Position numbers and translations under genes: made by a program. Positions 6,476 to 6,896 of a stretch of 6,896 nucleotides of DNA are shown here, piece by piece. The notes beneath the pieces are model-generated. The model ran no database searches. It worked only from the letters and a program-made list of their open reading frames with translations, and was not told the DNA's origin. The stretch is from UBA11164 sp002420085 (lineage in GTDB: Bacteria; Pseudomonadota; Gammaproteobacteria; Xanthomonadales; Xanthomonadaceae), in contig DALYLJ010000171.1 of the NCBI GenBank assembly GCA_031976395.1, positions 1-6,896 of the forward strand, read 5' to 3'. How positions within the stretch are numbered: the first letter of the stretch is position 1; each line of letters starts with the position of its first letter.

Positions 6476-6499
6476 GCCCCGGGAGACCACTCCCGGGGC
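6476..6499. terminator. Strong GC hairpin, terminator-like but without T-run
   Basis: GCCCCGGGAG (6476-6485), loop ACCA, CTCCCGGGGC (6490-6499) is a perfect 10-bp stem with a 4-nt loop. Only two T bases follow on the + strand, so it may be a stabilising or pausing structure. It begins 20 bases after the mini-ORF stop. Confidence 0.5.
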
Positions 6500-6501
6500 T
6501 T

Positions 6502-6515
6502 CACGTCCGGACGTG
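6502..6515. repeat. Perfect 14-bp palindrome
   Basis: CACGTCCGGACGTG reads the same on both strands and begins two bases after the 6476-6499 hairpin. Perfect palindromes of this length can be sites for dimeric regulators, but no protein is suggested by the sequence. Confidence 0.4.
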
Positions 6516-6601
6516 CATCCGGTCCAGTCCAGAAATCCTGCTCGCCACATCTTGATCCAACCGCGATCACGTCCAGTGCGGCCCGGATCGTCATCGCCAG
6601 C
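6516..6601. other. Gap segment with no recognised feature
   Basis: I see no supported gene, RNA or promoter here. An open + frame beginning with TTG at 6422 passes through, but it has no family resemblance and a low-complexity composition. Confidence 0.4.
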
Positions 6602-6652
6602 CTGTCTCACCTCCTGAGAATCGCATGCGCTATGCTCGGCAAAAGGTGACAG
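6602..6652. repeat. Large imperfect inverted repeat upstream of cas8f
   Basis: CTGT(CT)CACCT (6602-6612) pairs with AGGTGACAG (6644-6652) across a 2-nt bulge, and the enclosed sequence has an inner GCAT-GCGCT-ATGC hairpin. The right arm is 83 bp before cas8f, so it could be part of the leader or an operator for the csy operon. Confidence 0.35.
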
Positions 6653-6724
6653 GTGCTACCGTAATCGGTTCTCGAATGTGACATCGAGGCGCTCTCGGTG
6701 CCGACAACCCTCCACGCTACGCAA

Positions 6725-6729
6725 AGGAG
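6725..6729 (+). promoter_or_regulatory. Ribosome binding site of cas8f
   Basis: AGGAG ends 6 bases before ATG 6736, fixing the start. It contrasts with cas1, which has no recognisable ribosome site. Confidence 0.85.
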
Positions 6730-6735
6730 CCTGCT

Positions 6736-6896
6736 ATGACCGAACCCCCCTCTCCCGCGCCCAGCGCGTTTCGGGCAGCCATTGAGGCGTTTCTGAAACA
6801 GCGCCTGGACGGCAAGCTCGAAAAACTGAGCCCCGATGACCCCAAGCGCGAATCGCTCATCGAGCAGTACCGGATGCCGGCCTGGATCGCCGACGC
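6736..6896 (+). CDS. cas8f: Cas8f (Csy1), type I-F Cascade large subunit, N-terminal fragment
   Basis: The first 53 codons are present and the gene continues past the window. After a proline-rich start (MTEPPSPAPS), residues 11-50 read as the characteristic N-terminus of Csy1: FLKQRLDGKLEKLSPDDPKR followed by ESLIEQYRMPAWIAD, closely like the ERLQGKLDKL...DDKR...WLADA pattern of Pseudomonas Csy1. Csy1 pairs with Csy2 (Cas5f) to form the tail of the Csy complex; it recognises the CC PAM on target DNA and helps recruit Cas2-3. The start is supported by AGGAG six bases upstream. Its separation from cas2-3 by 713 bp implies its own promoter and independent control, probably including the elements in that gap. 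I see only the N-terminus, so intactness of the rest is unknown. Confidence 0.93.
   Translation, partial: MTEPPSPAPSAFRAAIEAFLKQRLDGKLEKLSPDDPKRESLIEQYRMPAWIAD

Noticed and set aside
6422..6649. 75-codon + strand ORF in the gap with a TTG start
   Set aside because: No family resemblance, serine/alanine-rich composition, runs through hairpins and inverted repeats, and the AGGAGG upstream is better spaced for the ATG at 6417.
1653..6896. Tn7-like (I-F3) transposon-associated CRISPR
   Set aside because: cas1 and a full cas2-3 with intact HD and helicase motifs are present, and no tniQ or tns genes are seen; this is a canonical I-F1 layout.

Overview
The window is GC-rich and dense in coding sequence. 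It carries most of the first half of a type I-F (Csy, I-F1) CRISPR-Cas locus, which together with the codon usage suggests a high-GC gammaproteobacterium or a relative; the species cannot be named from the sequence alone. All long genes lie on the + strand.

Layout. (1) Positions 2-1435 hold the 3' part of an acetyl-CoA hydrolase/CoA-transferase family gene that enters from outside the window and looks like an ordinary chromosomal neighbour. (2) Positions 1436-1652 are a gene-free spacer, presumably containing the cas1 promoter. (3) cas1 (1653-2627) and the fused cas2-3 (2624-6022) overlap by ATGA and form an adaptation/interference unit; the catalytic residues I can locate are intact. (4) Positions 6023-6735 are a 713-bp gap where cas8f would normally follow closely. 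(5) cas8f/csy1 starts at 6736 behind a good ribosome binding site and runs off the window; csy2, csy3 and cas6f would be expected beyond it.

The gap is the most interesting part. On the minus strand at 6113-6194 it holds a degenerate two-repeat mini-CRISPR. Only the parts of each type I-F repeat needed to make one crRNA-like RNA are kept: the 5' handle from one repeat, the 3' hairpin from the other, and the Cas6f stem-loop in both. The 26-nt guide between them matches a site 128 bp away (6269-6294) at 19 of 26 positions, next to a correct I-F PAM (CC on the guide-like strand). Within guide positions 1-13 the only mismatches are at 6 and 12, the flipped-out positions that do not pair in Cascade. 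The site covers the -35/spacer region of a minus-strand promoter with a perfect TATAAT, which fires toward the mini-array. This is the architecture of a CreA-type (or CreR-type) guide RNA that uses the host Cascade to repress a local promoter, as in CreTA RNA toxin-antitoxin modules that guard cas operons. The toxin RNA itself is not obvious; two candidate locations are given.

How it may work together: cas8f and the downstream csy genes would make the Cascade that matures and carries the guide RNA, while the guide restrains a promoter in the gap. Loss or inhibition of Cascade would then release that promoter.
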